A stretch of 16,596 bases of DNA from Verrucomicrobiales bacterium (lineage in GTDB: Bacteria > Verrucomicrobiota > Verrucomicrobiia > Verrucomicrobiales > DEV007). This document shows positions 1 to 5,518 of the stretch, piece by piece (position 1 is the first letter of the stretch; every line of letters starts with the position of its first letter). The notes beneath the pieces were generated by a model. The model saw nothing but the letters and a program-made list of their open reading frames with translations. It ran no database searches and was not told the origin of the DNA. The translations under genes were made by a program, and so were the position numbers. Location of the stretch: contig JAKISY010000101.1 of NCBI GenBank assembly GCA_021648365.1, positions 1 to 16,596 on the forward strand, given 5' to 3'.

Positions 1-2
1 TT

Positions 3-122
3 TTGCTAATGCGCGGATATATCGAAACTCTCAGAAAAAATGGGAAGGATGTCTTTGATGGACTCATTGAATCCATCAAAGGAAACGTTCCTAATCTGGC
101 TCAAATCACAGGGCCTGAGTAG
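3..122 (+). CDS. C-terminal end of a transposase, probably IS66 family (partial)
   Basis: An open frame enters from the left edge and stops at TAG 120-122, giving 39 residues. It includes RGYIETLRKNGKDVFDGL, which resembles the extreme C-terminus of IS66-type DDE transposases, where a conserved arginine/tyrosine segment is followed by a basic R-K-x-G-x-(D/N)-V-(F/L) helix. The catalytic residues lie outside the window, so whether the element is intact cannot be judged. About 55 bases of non-coding sequence follow, containing GGTATGACTTTTTGGTGAAG, which resembles the right-hand end of IS66 elements as I remember them. The element would then finish close to the stop codon of the SMUG1 gene. Family assignment is by motif memory only; another transposase family is possible. 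Confidence 0.55.
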   Translation: MLMRGYIETLRKNGKDVFDGLIESIKGNVPNLAQITGPE

Positions 123-180
123 TTACGATTTGAAGGCGAATGTGTTGGGTGAGCCGGTATGACTTTTTGGTGAAGACCTA
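123..180 (+). mobile_element. Probable right end of the IS66-like element
   Basis: This short non-coding stretch lies between the transposase stop and the convergent SMUG1 stop codon. It contains GAGCCGGTATGACTTTTTGG and then GTGAAGACCTAAC, similar to the terminal region of IS66-family elements. The left end and the target duplication lie outside the window, so the exact boundary cannot be fixed; it is probably near 175-181. Confidence 0.35.
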
Positions 181-183
181 ACG

Positions 184-909
184 TCACCATATGCCTTGTT
201 CGATCAATTGGCGTTGGGCGGCTTCGCTCCATCCGCGATTGGCTGCGGGACTAGCGGGGCTGGGATGCAGGACTTTGCCGATCTTTGCAGTTAGTGATTT
301 TTCTTTATCTAATCGTTGCAGGCACTGTTGAGCAAAGCCTCCGATGCCGACTGCCCACTCGGGTTGCAGGATTTCTAGGGAACGTCGCAGGTGAGTATCG
401 CAGGCGGCGAAGAGGGGCGTTCTTTCTGCAGCTTTCAATTTATCTGGAGTGACGTTTTTGCCGCTTTCTTCCATGAATACGAGGGGGCAGTAGTTGAGCA
501 CAAAATGGTCGTTGAAGAAGTTTTCCGCGGTGCCGAAACGCTCTGCCATCAAACCCCATAAGCGGCGTCCGCTCACTTCAGAGCGAGTACAGTCGAAGCC
601 GGTGACTGGACGTTTGGGGTTTTGATGAGGTGGGCGATCTACGTGGCTTTGGATTCCCATCCAGTCGCGGACGGCAGTAATTTCGCCAAAGGGAACTCCG
701 GTTTGTGCCATGCCGTAGGGGCCGGGATTCATGCCAAGAAAGACCACTCGTTTAGGTTGTTTAGCAAAACGAGTGAGATATTGGGAGTGGGAAGCGCTGG
801 CGTAGGCGAGGGGATTGTAAACATGCGTCACTGGAGATGAGAAAGTGAGGTCATCTACCGAGCGGGAGAGGTGATCGCAGGCGTCGAGCAAAAGTGGGTG
901 AAGCGGCAT
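184..909 (-). CDS. SMUG1-type uracil-DNA glycosylase
   Basis: This is a 241-residue cytoplasmic DNA-repair enzyme of the single-strand-selective monofunctional uracil-DNA glycosylase family, which removes uracil and some oxidised pyrimidines to start base-excision repair. Motif 1 is GMNPGPYGMAQTGVPFGE at residues 59-76; N61 corresponds to the catalytic/water-positioning Asn of animal SMUG1. Motif 2 is HPSPASPAANRGW from H215, the loop that grips the flipped base and the DNA. Length is close to the family norm of 240-270. An in-frame TTG at 927 would add six residues (MGISTA), but the ATG at 909 is preferred because homology begins soon after it and neither site has a Shine-Dalgarno sequence. 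It stands alone between a transposon end and a divergent small-peptide gene. SMUG1 is patchily distributed in bacteria, which suggests past transfer. Confidence 0.93.
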   Translation of the reverse strand: MPLHPLLLDACDHLSRSVDDLTFSSPVTHVYNPLAYASASHSQYLTRFAKQPKRVVFLGMNPGPYGMAQTGVPFGEITAVRDWMGIQSHVDRPPHQNPKRPVTGFDCTRSEVSGRRLWGLMAERFGTAENFFNDHFVLNYCPLVFMEESGKNVTPDKLKAAERTPLFAACDTHLRRSLEILQPEWAVGIGGFAQQCLQRLDKEKSLTAKIGKVLHPSPASPAANRGWSEAAQRQLIEQGIW

Positions 910-916
910 TGCAGTG

Positions 917-943
917 GATATACCCAAGGTGGGTGTGGGTCAA
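917..943 (-). promoter_or_regulatory. Possible promoter of the SMUG1 gene
   Basis: TTGACC (943-938) and TATATC (922-917) are separated by 15 bp, a short spacing. Only seven bases lie between the -10 box and the ATG at 909, so transcription would begin almost at the start codon. Weak call based on sequence match only. Confidence 0.28.
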
Positions 944-1048
944 ATTTTAGGGGATAAGAGGGGATTGAGAGCTGGACTGCCCAAATATTGCGATTTCATA
1001 GTGCAAGCTCTTGTCGAACAGGCTGCTTTTATGGTAAACTACTCGTAG

Positions 1049-1165
1049 ATGAAGAAAGAAAAACATACACTATGGCAATACTTTCACCATCGCCATACCC
1101 ATGTTGGTTTGATCATAGCTTTGGTGATTGCTTTATTGTGGCTGCTGTTAAAATTCACGTCTTAG
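1049..1165 (+). CDS. Small single-pass membrane peptide, His-rich N-terminus (38 aa)
   Basis: An ATG at 1049 opens a 38-codon frame ending at TAG 1163-1165. The peptide has a basic/aromatic N-terminus (MKKEKHTLWQYF), a histidine cluster HHRHTHVG at residues 13-20, and one hydrophobic helix, LIIALVIALLWLLL, at about 21-34, followed by KFTS. The charge pattern (Lys and His before the helix) fits an inner-membrane peptide with its N-terminus in the cytoplasm. It sits 31 bp upstream of the universal stress protein gene on the same strand and could be co-transcribed. No Shine-Dalgarno sequence is visible; possible promoter boxes TTGTCG (1011-1016) and TAAACT (1035-1040) would give an almost leaderless mRNA. 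I do not recognise a family. The ordered composition argues for a real gene rather than chance. Confidence 0.55.
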   Translation: MKKEKHTLWQYFHHRHTHVGLIIALVIALLWLLLKFTS

Positions 1166-1196
1166 CTGTAGTGGTAAAAGTTTTTAAAAATAGATC

Positions 1197-2033
1197 ATGA
1201 TCAAACGTATATTGGTGCCACTGGATGTATCGCCCTACGCAAGGGCGGCGGTAGCGCGAGCTTGTGCACTAGCGGAGTTGGCGGGGGCAGAGATCACAGG
1301 GATGGTGGTTTTGGATACTCATGGGATTGAGAAGAGTGTGCAACTTCCTTTCCGTGCGGATTTGCGTGATTATTCGGATAAGATGATCGTCGAGTGTGAG
1401 TTGGAGGCAGCGGAAAAATTGCAAGCGGTGACGGATGGGTTCAAGAAAATGTTAAAAAAACGCGACTTGCCTGTGCGCTTGTCGAAAAATGAAGGGCGCC
1501 CTAGTCGTCAGATTTTGGCGGCTTCGTGTTTTCATGATTTATTGATCATGGGTTTGCAGAGTTATTATCATTTCGAAACTCAGCGTGGTCCTGGTGATAC
1601 TCTCGATAAGGTGCTGAAGGATGCGGTGATTCCGGTGATGGCGGTGCCTGCTCGCGAGGCAGATGCGATTCAATCCGCTTTGATCTTATTTGACGGCAGT
1701 CCAGCTTCTTCGCGAGCGTTGCATGCTTTTGCTGAAATTTGGTGCTACGAACGTCCTGCTGTGCGTTTAGTGGTCGCGGATGTGGCACAGGACTTTGGGG
1801 AGAATTTACTGAGAGAGGCGGCGCGTTTTTTACAGGCTCACGGAGTTGAGAAAATCGAGCAGGTGATAGAATGCGGCAGCGTCATTCGCGCGGTGGAGGA
1901 GAGGCATCTGGATTGGTCGGACTTGATTGTCTTGGGGGTGCACTCGGGGCATTCGGTGAAAGGTATGCTGGTCGGCTCGGTAGCGCGTCATTTGATCGGG
2001 TACGGTCATCGCGCTTTACTTTTTTCTCAATAA
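1197..2033 (+). CDS. Universal stress protein, two tandem UspA domains
   Basis: This 278-residue cytoplasmic protein has two universal stress protein domains. The first, at about residues 2-152, opens with the typical strand IKRILVPLDVSPYARAAVARA and ends VIPVMAVPA. The second, at about 160-278, opens SALILFDGSPASSRALHAFAE and ends with GVHSGHSVKGMLVGSVARHL around 247-266. That segment matches the nucleotide-binding loop of ATP-type Usp proteins (G-x2-G-x9-G-S/T), except that the second glycine is replaced by serine. The first domain lacks this loop, having GLQSYYHFETQRGPGDTLDKV instead, so only the C-terminal half is likely to bind nucleotide. Such tandem proteins act in stress survival, but the client process is unknown. 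It starts at ATG 1197, 31 bp after the small membrane peptide, with no Shine-Dalgarno sequence. It may work with that peptide at the membrane (inference). Confidence 0.9.
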   Translation: MIKRILVPLDVSPYARAAVARACALAELAGAEITGMVVLDTHGIEKSVQLPFRADLRDYSDKMIVECELEAAEKLQAVTDGFKKMLKKRDLPVRLSKNEGRPSRQILAASCFHDLLIMGLQSYYHFETQRGPGDTLDKVLKDAVIPVMAVPAREADAIQSALILFDGSPASSRALHAFAEIWCYERPAVRLVVADVAQDFGENLLREAARFLQAHGVEKIEQVIECGSVIRAVEERHLDWSDLIVLGVHSGHSVKGMLVGSVARHLIGYGHRALLFSQ

Positions 2034-2044
2034 ATTTGGAAGGA

Positions 2045-2262
2045 TCAAGAGTTCTTGGGATGGGCGAAGAGCCAATACAGGCCGATGAGTAAACCTGCGA
2101 ACCCGCTGCCGATGGAGAGGGCTATCCATTCGGTGGGGACAGATTCAAGTATAGCAGGAAGCCGGTCACTCCGACGCCAATGATGGGTAGGTAGAATCGC
2201 CACGAGAATATAAAGTTTTCAAATTCTCCTAGTGCTCCGATTAGATCCAATAAGTCGTCCAT
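2045..2262 (-). pseudogene. Small two-helix membrane protein gene with an internal frameshift
   Basis: Read on the minus strand, ATG at 2262 gives MDDLLDLIGALGEFENFIFS and then a first hydrophobic helix (LPIIGVGVTGFLL). The frame stops at TAG 2124-2122 after 46 residues. In the frame reached by adding one base near 2145-2155, the protein continues ILESVPTEWIALSIGSGFAG and then LLIGLYWLFAHPKNS to a TGA at 2047-2045, giving a second membrane helix. The two halves together form a plausible protein of about 72 residues: an acidic amphipathic N-terminus, helix, short loop with PTEW, helix and basic end. The distance from start to final stop is 218 bases, one short of a multiple of three, so a single-base deletion explains it. 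It could be a real lesion, a sequence error, or, less likely, programmed frameshifting. Family not recognised. Confidence 0.55.
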
Positions 2263-2331
2263 ACAGGAAAGTAGGGCAATAGAACCTTGCCACCGATTAT
2301 AAAATGCAGCGCATTATGCAATGGCTGAAGG

Positions 2332-2640
2332 TCAGGCATTTATAAATTCAATCAACTCCGGGCGATGATGGTGAAAATATGTACCTCTAATTTTATGACC
2401 GACGAATGGCCCGCAAAAAAATGCTAGAACAGGAAGAATCACAGCGATATAGTTTTGCAGCTTAAAGAATGCTTTCTGACAGATCATGATTGTTAGAACA
2501 AAGATCGTGGTGAAGCATGATACGAAAAAAAATCCGATTGATAATAGCTGTAGTAGAGAAGTTTCTCTGAAGGCAAAAAGAGAGAATGCTAGGAAGGTAG
2601 CTGTGGCTACGGCGTAAGCTGCGATGTTAGTTTTTCGCAT
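2332..2640 (-). CDS. Small hypothetical membrane protein (102 aa, three helices)
   Basis: I do not recognise this 102-residue protein. It shows three hydrophobic stretches at about residues 6-24, 29-53 and 63-82, with short loops and lysines between them (CQKAFFKLQN at 54-63). It ends in a soluble tail with a histidine cluster, YFHHHRPE, at 88-95. It starts at ATG 2640, 18 bp downstream of the PHP gene stop on the same strand, so it is probably co-transcribed with it. No Shine-Dalgarno sequence is evident. Composition is more AT-rich than the neighbouring genes, as is common for membrane proteins and for weakly conserved accessory genes. No function can be assigned. Confidence 0.6.
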   Translation of the reverse strand: MRKTNIAAYAVATATFLAFSLFAFRETSLLQLLSIGFFFVSCFTTIFVLTIMICQKAFFKLQNYIAVILPVLAFFCGPFVGHKIRGTYFHHHRPELIEFINA

Positions 2641-2658
2641 ATTATCTGTTAGAAATTA

Positions 2659-3903
2659 TTACTGCCACCCCACAGGTTGAGTCCAGGCTTGTTTTTTTTG
2701 TCCTTGGTAGGATGGGTTGTGGTGATCTGCGCTGGAGGTGATGGTGATGCGGGCGTAGAGCACATTGTTAGGAACCATAAATGTGATGGACTTCCCTTGT
2801 TTACTAGCGAGAATTTCTCCGATGCCTGTTTTGCCTTTCTCCGCGTCGGCTTGGTAGTTTTTACGCGTGCCGATCAGTTCAGATGTGAAGGTATTGGTAT
2901 CGTCTGCTTGAATTACAAGGGTGATCTTCCTGGTCTTTTTGTCCCATGAAATTTGGTTCAAATAGATTCCTGAGCTGGCGTAAAAATCGCCTTTTCTCAT
3001 CGAGGTGATCAATGATTTTGGGTCGAGGCCTTTTGCTCGAACCATGATCCAACCGCGGCCAGGCGAGCCTTTACCACCGTGGTAGTTGTGGGAGTCGTCG
3101 CTGGCGACCGCAAAAAGAGGGGGCTGTTTGAGCTCAGCGAGGCGGATGGTGTTAGCGATGTCCCAGAGTTTTTCGTCACCAGGGCGGGTTTTGTCGCCTT
3201 GGTGATTGATGCCAGGGTGACCATTGTAAACCTCAAAAAACTTTTCTTCGATCACATGCGCAAGGTCTTCGGCCGTGATTGACCAGCGGAAGTTGGGGTG
3301 ATTGAGGTGGGCAAGGATGGGTTCGCCAGTAGATTTTTCTTGCTCAGCTACGGCTTGCAGGTTGAGGCGCATTGTTTCACGCAAGGTTTTTCCCACTAAG
3401 GGAGGGATAACGCTTTGAATATTAACGGCGTTGATGTGAACCTCTTTTTTTTCAAATTTGGTGGTGATTTCTTCAGCTTTGATGATCAAAAATTTATTGC
3501 GTTTTTCAAACAGGGAGCGGTATTCCTCCAGTTTTTTGAGGCGCACTTCTTTTTTTCCGTTGTTGTCGCGGGTTTCGACCCAGTTGGTTCCTGCGTAGCG
3601 GGCGAGGTATTTGTCCATTGCTCCTGTTATTTCGCCTTCCTTGGATTTTTTGCCCTTGCTGAGGGAGTCGATAGAGACCCATCTTTCACTATCAGCCAGA
3701 ATATTGTGATCACTGAGAGCCATGAAGTCGTAGCCGTTTTTCAGATACCATTGCGTGATCATTTCGGGGAAATCATTGCCATCGCTCCACAGGGAGTGGG
3801 TGTGGGTATTGCCGCGATACCAAGTGTCGGGGGAGGACTCTTGAGCTGGGAGTTGGGTGAAGGTAAGAGCAAATAGCAGGGTTGATAGGACGATAAGTTT
3901 CAT
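2659..3903 (-). CDS. Exported PHP-domain metal-dependent phosphoesterase-like protein
   Basis: This is a 414-residue protein with a Sec signal peptide (MKLIVLSTLLFALTFTQLPA, residues 1-20; cleavage probably near Ala20-Gln21). The body is a PHP domain of the trinuclear-metal hydrolase class: HTHSLWSDG at 34-42 gives the first H-x-H pair, ALSDHN at 62-67 the second motif, E144 a likely bridging ligand, and H156, HLNHPN (199-204) and DDSHNYHGG (269-277) further metal ligands. The C-terminal part, from about 310, looks like a beta-rich accessory domain. The frame can be extended upstream to a TTG at 3999, but that stretch is an intergenic repeat, so the ATG at 3903 is chosen. Secreted PHP proteins of this type occur in Verrucomicrobiota and Planctomycetes; their substrates are unknown. 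It is divergent from a PAS-AraC regulator that may control it. Confidence 0.85.
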   Translation of the reverse strand: MKLIVLSTLLFALTFTQLPAQESSPDTWYRGNTHTHSLWSDGNDFPEMITQWYLKNGYDFMALSDHNILADSERWVSIDSLSKGKKSKEGEITGAMDKYLARYAGTNWVETRDNNGKKEVRLKKLEEYRSLFEKRNKFLIIKAEEITTKFEKKEVHINAVNIQSVIPPLVGKTLRETMRLNLQAVAEQEKSTGEPILAHLNHPNFRWSITAEDLAHVIEEKFFEVYNGHPGINHQGDKTRPGDEKLWDIANTIRLAELKQPPLFAVASDDSHNYHGGKGSPGRGWIMVRAKGLDPKSLITSMRKGDFYASSGIYLNQISWDKKTRKITLVIQADDTNTFTSELIGTRKNYQADAEKGKTGIGEILASKQGKSITFMVPNNVLYARITITSSADHHNPSYQGQKKQAWTQPVGWQ

Positions 3904-3929
3904 GTAGAATTGAATGATTGAGATGGGAG

Positions 3930-3960
3930 TTAACCACGGATTGCACGGATTGACACGGAA
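3930..3960. repeat. CACGGATTG triple direct repeat (dispersed intergenic repeat type)
   Basis: CACGGATTG occurs at 3935-3943 and 3944-3952, with a third partial copy, CACGGA, at 3954-3959, preceded by TTAAC. The spacing of 9-10 bp is close to one helical turn. Sequences of this type (TTAACCACGGATT...CACGGAT) recur, from memory, in intergenic regions of many environmental bacteria. Here the repeat lies between divergent genes, so a role as a regulator binding site is also possible. Confidence 0.5.
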
Positions 3961-3988
3961 AAATATAGGAGAGTGAAGTAACTGAAGC

Positions 3989-4016
3989 TTGTTTGGCACT
4001 CGGAAGTTGGTATAAT
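3989..4016 (+). promoter_or_regulatory. Promoter of the PAS-AraC regulator gene, apparently leaderless
   Basis: A perfect -10 box TATAAT (4011-4016) follows TTGTTT (3989-3994) at 16 bp spacing. The ATG at 4023 lies six bases after the -10 box, so the A of the ATG would be at about +1. There is no room for a ribosome binding site, which points to a leaderless transcript. Confidence 0.55.
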
Positions 4017-4022
4017 TTACGC

Positions 4023-4796
4023 ATGACAGGTGAGGTGGAGTATCGAGATTTTCAGCAAGATTTTTTTGATCGCATGTGTGGAGCCGAGGCTTTAGCTGGT
4101 TTGTTTGATTTTGTGCCGGATGTGTATTTTTATTTAAAAGATGAAAAGAGTCGTTTTATCAAGGTGAATCAACCCATGCTCAGAACCCATGGTTTGTCTC
4201 ATGAGTCTGAAATGTTGGGCAAGAATGATTTCGATTTTCACTTACCTTTGCTGGCAGCTCAGTATATCGATGAAGACCGACGGGTGAGAGAGAGTGGCAA
4301 AGCTTTGCCTAATCAGGTGTGGTTAGTTCCTAACTCGGCAGGTATGCTTTTTTGGTATCTATCGAGCAAGGTGCCGGTTTTCGATAAAGCTGGAAAGGCG
4401 ATCGGTATCGCGGGGGCGATGGTGAGGATGGAGCAAGTGGGGTCGGTGGTCGAACCCTATCGGGAGATGACTCCGGCGGTGGCTTATGTGATGAATCACT
4501 ATGCAGAGCGCATTTCGATTCGGGCATTGGCGGAGATGACAAGGTTGTCACTAAGTCAGTTTGATCGACGTTTTAAGGCTTTGTTTCAGATGACACCTTC
4601 GGATTATATTCACCGAGTGCGAGTGAACGCTGCACGCAGCTTGTTGGAGAAGTCAGGTGATAGCATCGGTGAGATCGCTATTGACTGCGGTTTTTATGAC
4701 CAGAGCCATTTCACTAAACGCTTCAAACGAGTGATTGGTATGAGTCCGAGCGCTTATCGTAAGCGTTATGGGAAAAAGAGAATTGCTGGAGGTTGA
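4023..4796 (+). CDS. PAS-domain AraC-family transcriptional regulator
   Basis: This 257-residue DNA-binding protein has a PAS sensor domain at about residues 22-138 (FDFVPDVYFYLKDEKSRFIK is its opening strand, and GKAIGIAGAMVRM its last) followed by an AraC-type double helix-turn-helix at about 152-250. The second helix-turn-helix carries the family signature: IGEIAIDCGFYDQSHFTKRF at 215-234, then SPSAYRKRY. PAS domains usually sense small ligands, redox state or light; no cofactor residue can be recognised here. An in-frame TTG at 3993 would add ten residues but lies upstream of the -10 box, so the ATG at 4023 is chosen. The gene is divergent from the exported PHP protein gene with a 119-bp shared control region, suggesting local control of that gene. 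AraC proteins of this architecture are frequent in Verrucomicrobiota. Confidence 0.9.
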   Translation: MTGEVEYRDFQQDFFDRMCGAEALAGLFDFVPDVYFYLKDEKSRFIKVNQPMLRTHGLSHESEMLGKNDFDFHLPLLAAQYIDEDRRVRESGKALPNQVWLVPNSAGMLFWYLSSKVPVFDKAGKAIGIAGAMVRMEQVGSVVEPYREMTPAVAYVMNHYAERISIRALAEMTRLSLSQFDRRFKALFQMTPSDYIHRVRVNAARSLLEKSGDSIGEIAIDCGFYDQSHFTKRFKRVIGMSPSAYRKRYGKKRIAGG

Positions 4797-4940
4797 AGTG
4801 GGACAAAGAGATCAAAGTGTGCAAGTTTTTTAAAAATCGAACAAATCATTCTTGGCTTCAAGAAGAAACGCAACTATTTAAAATAGACGAAGAAGGCGTC
4901 AGTCCTGTCGGGCTTTAAACTCGATATCATAGGTGTCTGA

Positions 4941-5414
4941 CTAGTTGTCATTTTTGTCTTCAGCAATCCGCCGCTGATATTCCTTCTCCTTCATTGAGGT
5001 GACTTGCCCTCCGACAAAGCCAACGATTCGCGAGTTGTCAATCGCTACTGGATAGGCAAGTAATATTGACCTAGAAAAACTTGAATCACTTTTGCCGGGA
5101 AAATAAATCAAAGCTCCTAAGTTACGCCGATTAGCATCATAAGCTTCAAAGAAGTCCTTTTGATCAATGTAGTCAGGATACAGATCTTTGAGTTTGATAG
5201 GAAATGCCCCGTCGTAGTCGGCTGCAAATGTGCGGCAGGCCAATATCAACTGGACAACTTGATTCAACTCCCTTGTTGGTCCGCTCACATGTTGAATTCC
5301 CTCATAAGCGGGGATCATTAAGATCGGCACCACTCCCGCAAGCAAAAGCCCCAGCCCGATCAGCACCACTTTTTTGTTAAAGCGACGTCTCCCTTTTTCT
5401 ACCTGTTCACTCAT
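4941..5414 (-). CDS. Membrane-anchored hypothetical protein, pseudopilin-like soluble domain
   Basis: This 157-residue protein has a strongly basic N-terminus (KGRRRFNKK, residues 7-15) and one hydrophobic helix at about 16-34 (VVLIGLGLLLAGVVPILMI), so it is probably anchored in the inner membrane with the rest outside. The segment LILACRTFAADYDGAFPIKL and the following LYPDYI resemble the region after the transmembrane helix in Verrucomicrobiota/Planctomycete type II pseudopilin-like proteins, which often have A-x-D-x-(D/N)-G-x-(F/Y)-P. The prepilin peptidase site (G-F-T-L-x-E) is absent, so it is not a classical pilin. The C-terminus is charged (KEKEYQRRIAEDKNDN). It lies 104 bp downstream of der on the same strand. 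Function unknown; the pilin resemblance is tentative. Confidence 0.65.
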   Translation of the reverse strand: MSEQVEKGRRRFNKKVVLIGLGLLLAGVVPILMIPAYEGIQHVSGPTRELNQVVQLILACRTFAADYDGAFPIKLKDLYPDYIDQKDFFEAYDANRRNLGALIYFPGKSDSSFSRSILLAYPVAIDNSRIVGFVGGQVTSMKEKEYQRRIAEDKNDN

Positions 5415-5440
5415 TCCTCGTAACTATTCAGCTGGTATTA

Positions 5441-5467
5441 AGGCAGGCGGAGCGGTCGCCCTACAAA
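5441..5467. repeat. Possible REP-like degenerate palindrome between der and its downstream neighbour
   Basis: The sequence AGGCAGGCGGAGCGGTCGCC followed by CTACAAA resembles intergenic palindromes of the form GGCGACCG...CGGTCGCCCTACA that I recall from Verrucomicrobiota and Planctomycetes genomes. Here the left arm is degraded. This is the only copy in the window, so the call rests on memory. Confidence 0.25.
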
Positions 5468-5518
5468 TACGTTCTCGCCATCAAGTGAGTTAATCTCAAA
5501 GGTTCCTCTAATTTACCT

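Noticed and set aside
988..1200. 70-residue plus-strand frame upstream of the Usp gene
   Set aside because: It overlaps the better 38-residue membrane peptide in another frame, has no coherent domain and runs into the Usp start.
3415..3876. 153-residue plus-strand frame inside the PHP gene
   Set aside because: It is opposite a recognised PHP domain with all metal-binding motifs; its Phe/Val-rich composition is typical of an antisense shadow.
3904..3999. N-terminal extension of the PHP protein starting at the TTG at 3999
   Set aside because: The extension reads through the CACGGATTG repeat and places the clear signal peptide inside the protein; ATG 3903 starts exactly at the signal peptide.
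4893..4919. Possible weak terminator (AGTCC-TGTC-GGGCT) after the AraC gene
   Set aside because: The stem is only five pairs including a G-T, and no T-run follows on either strand.
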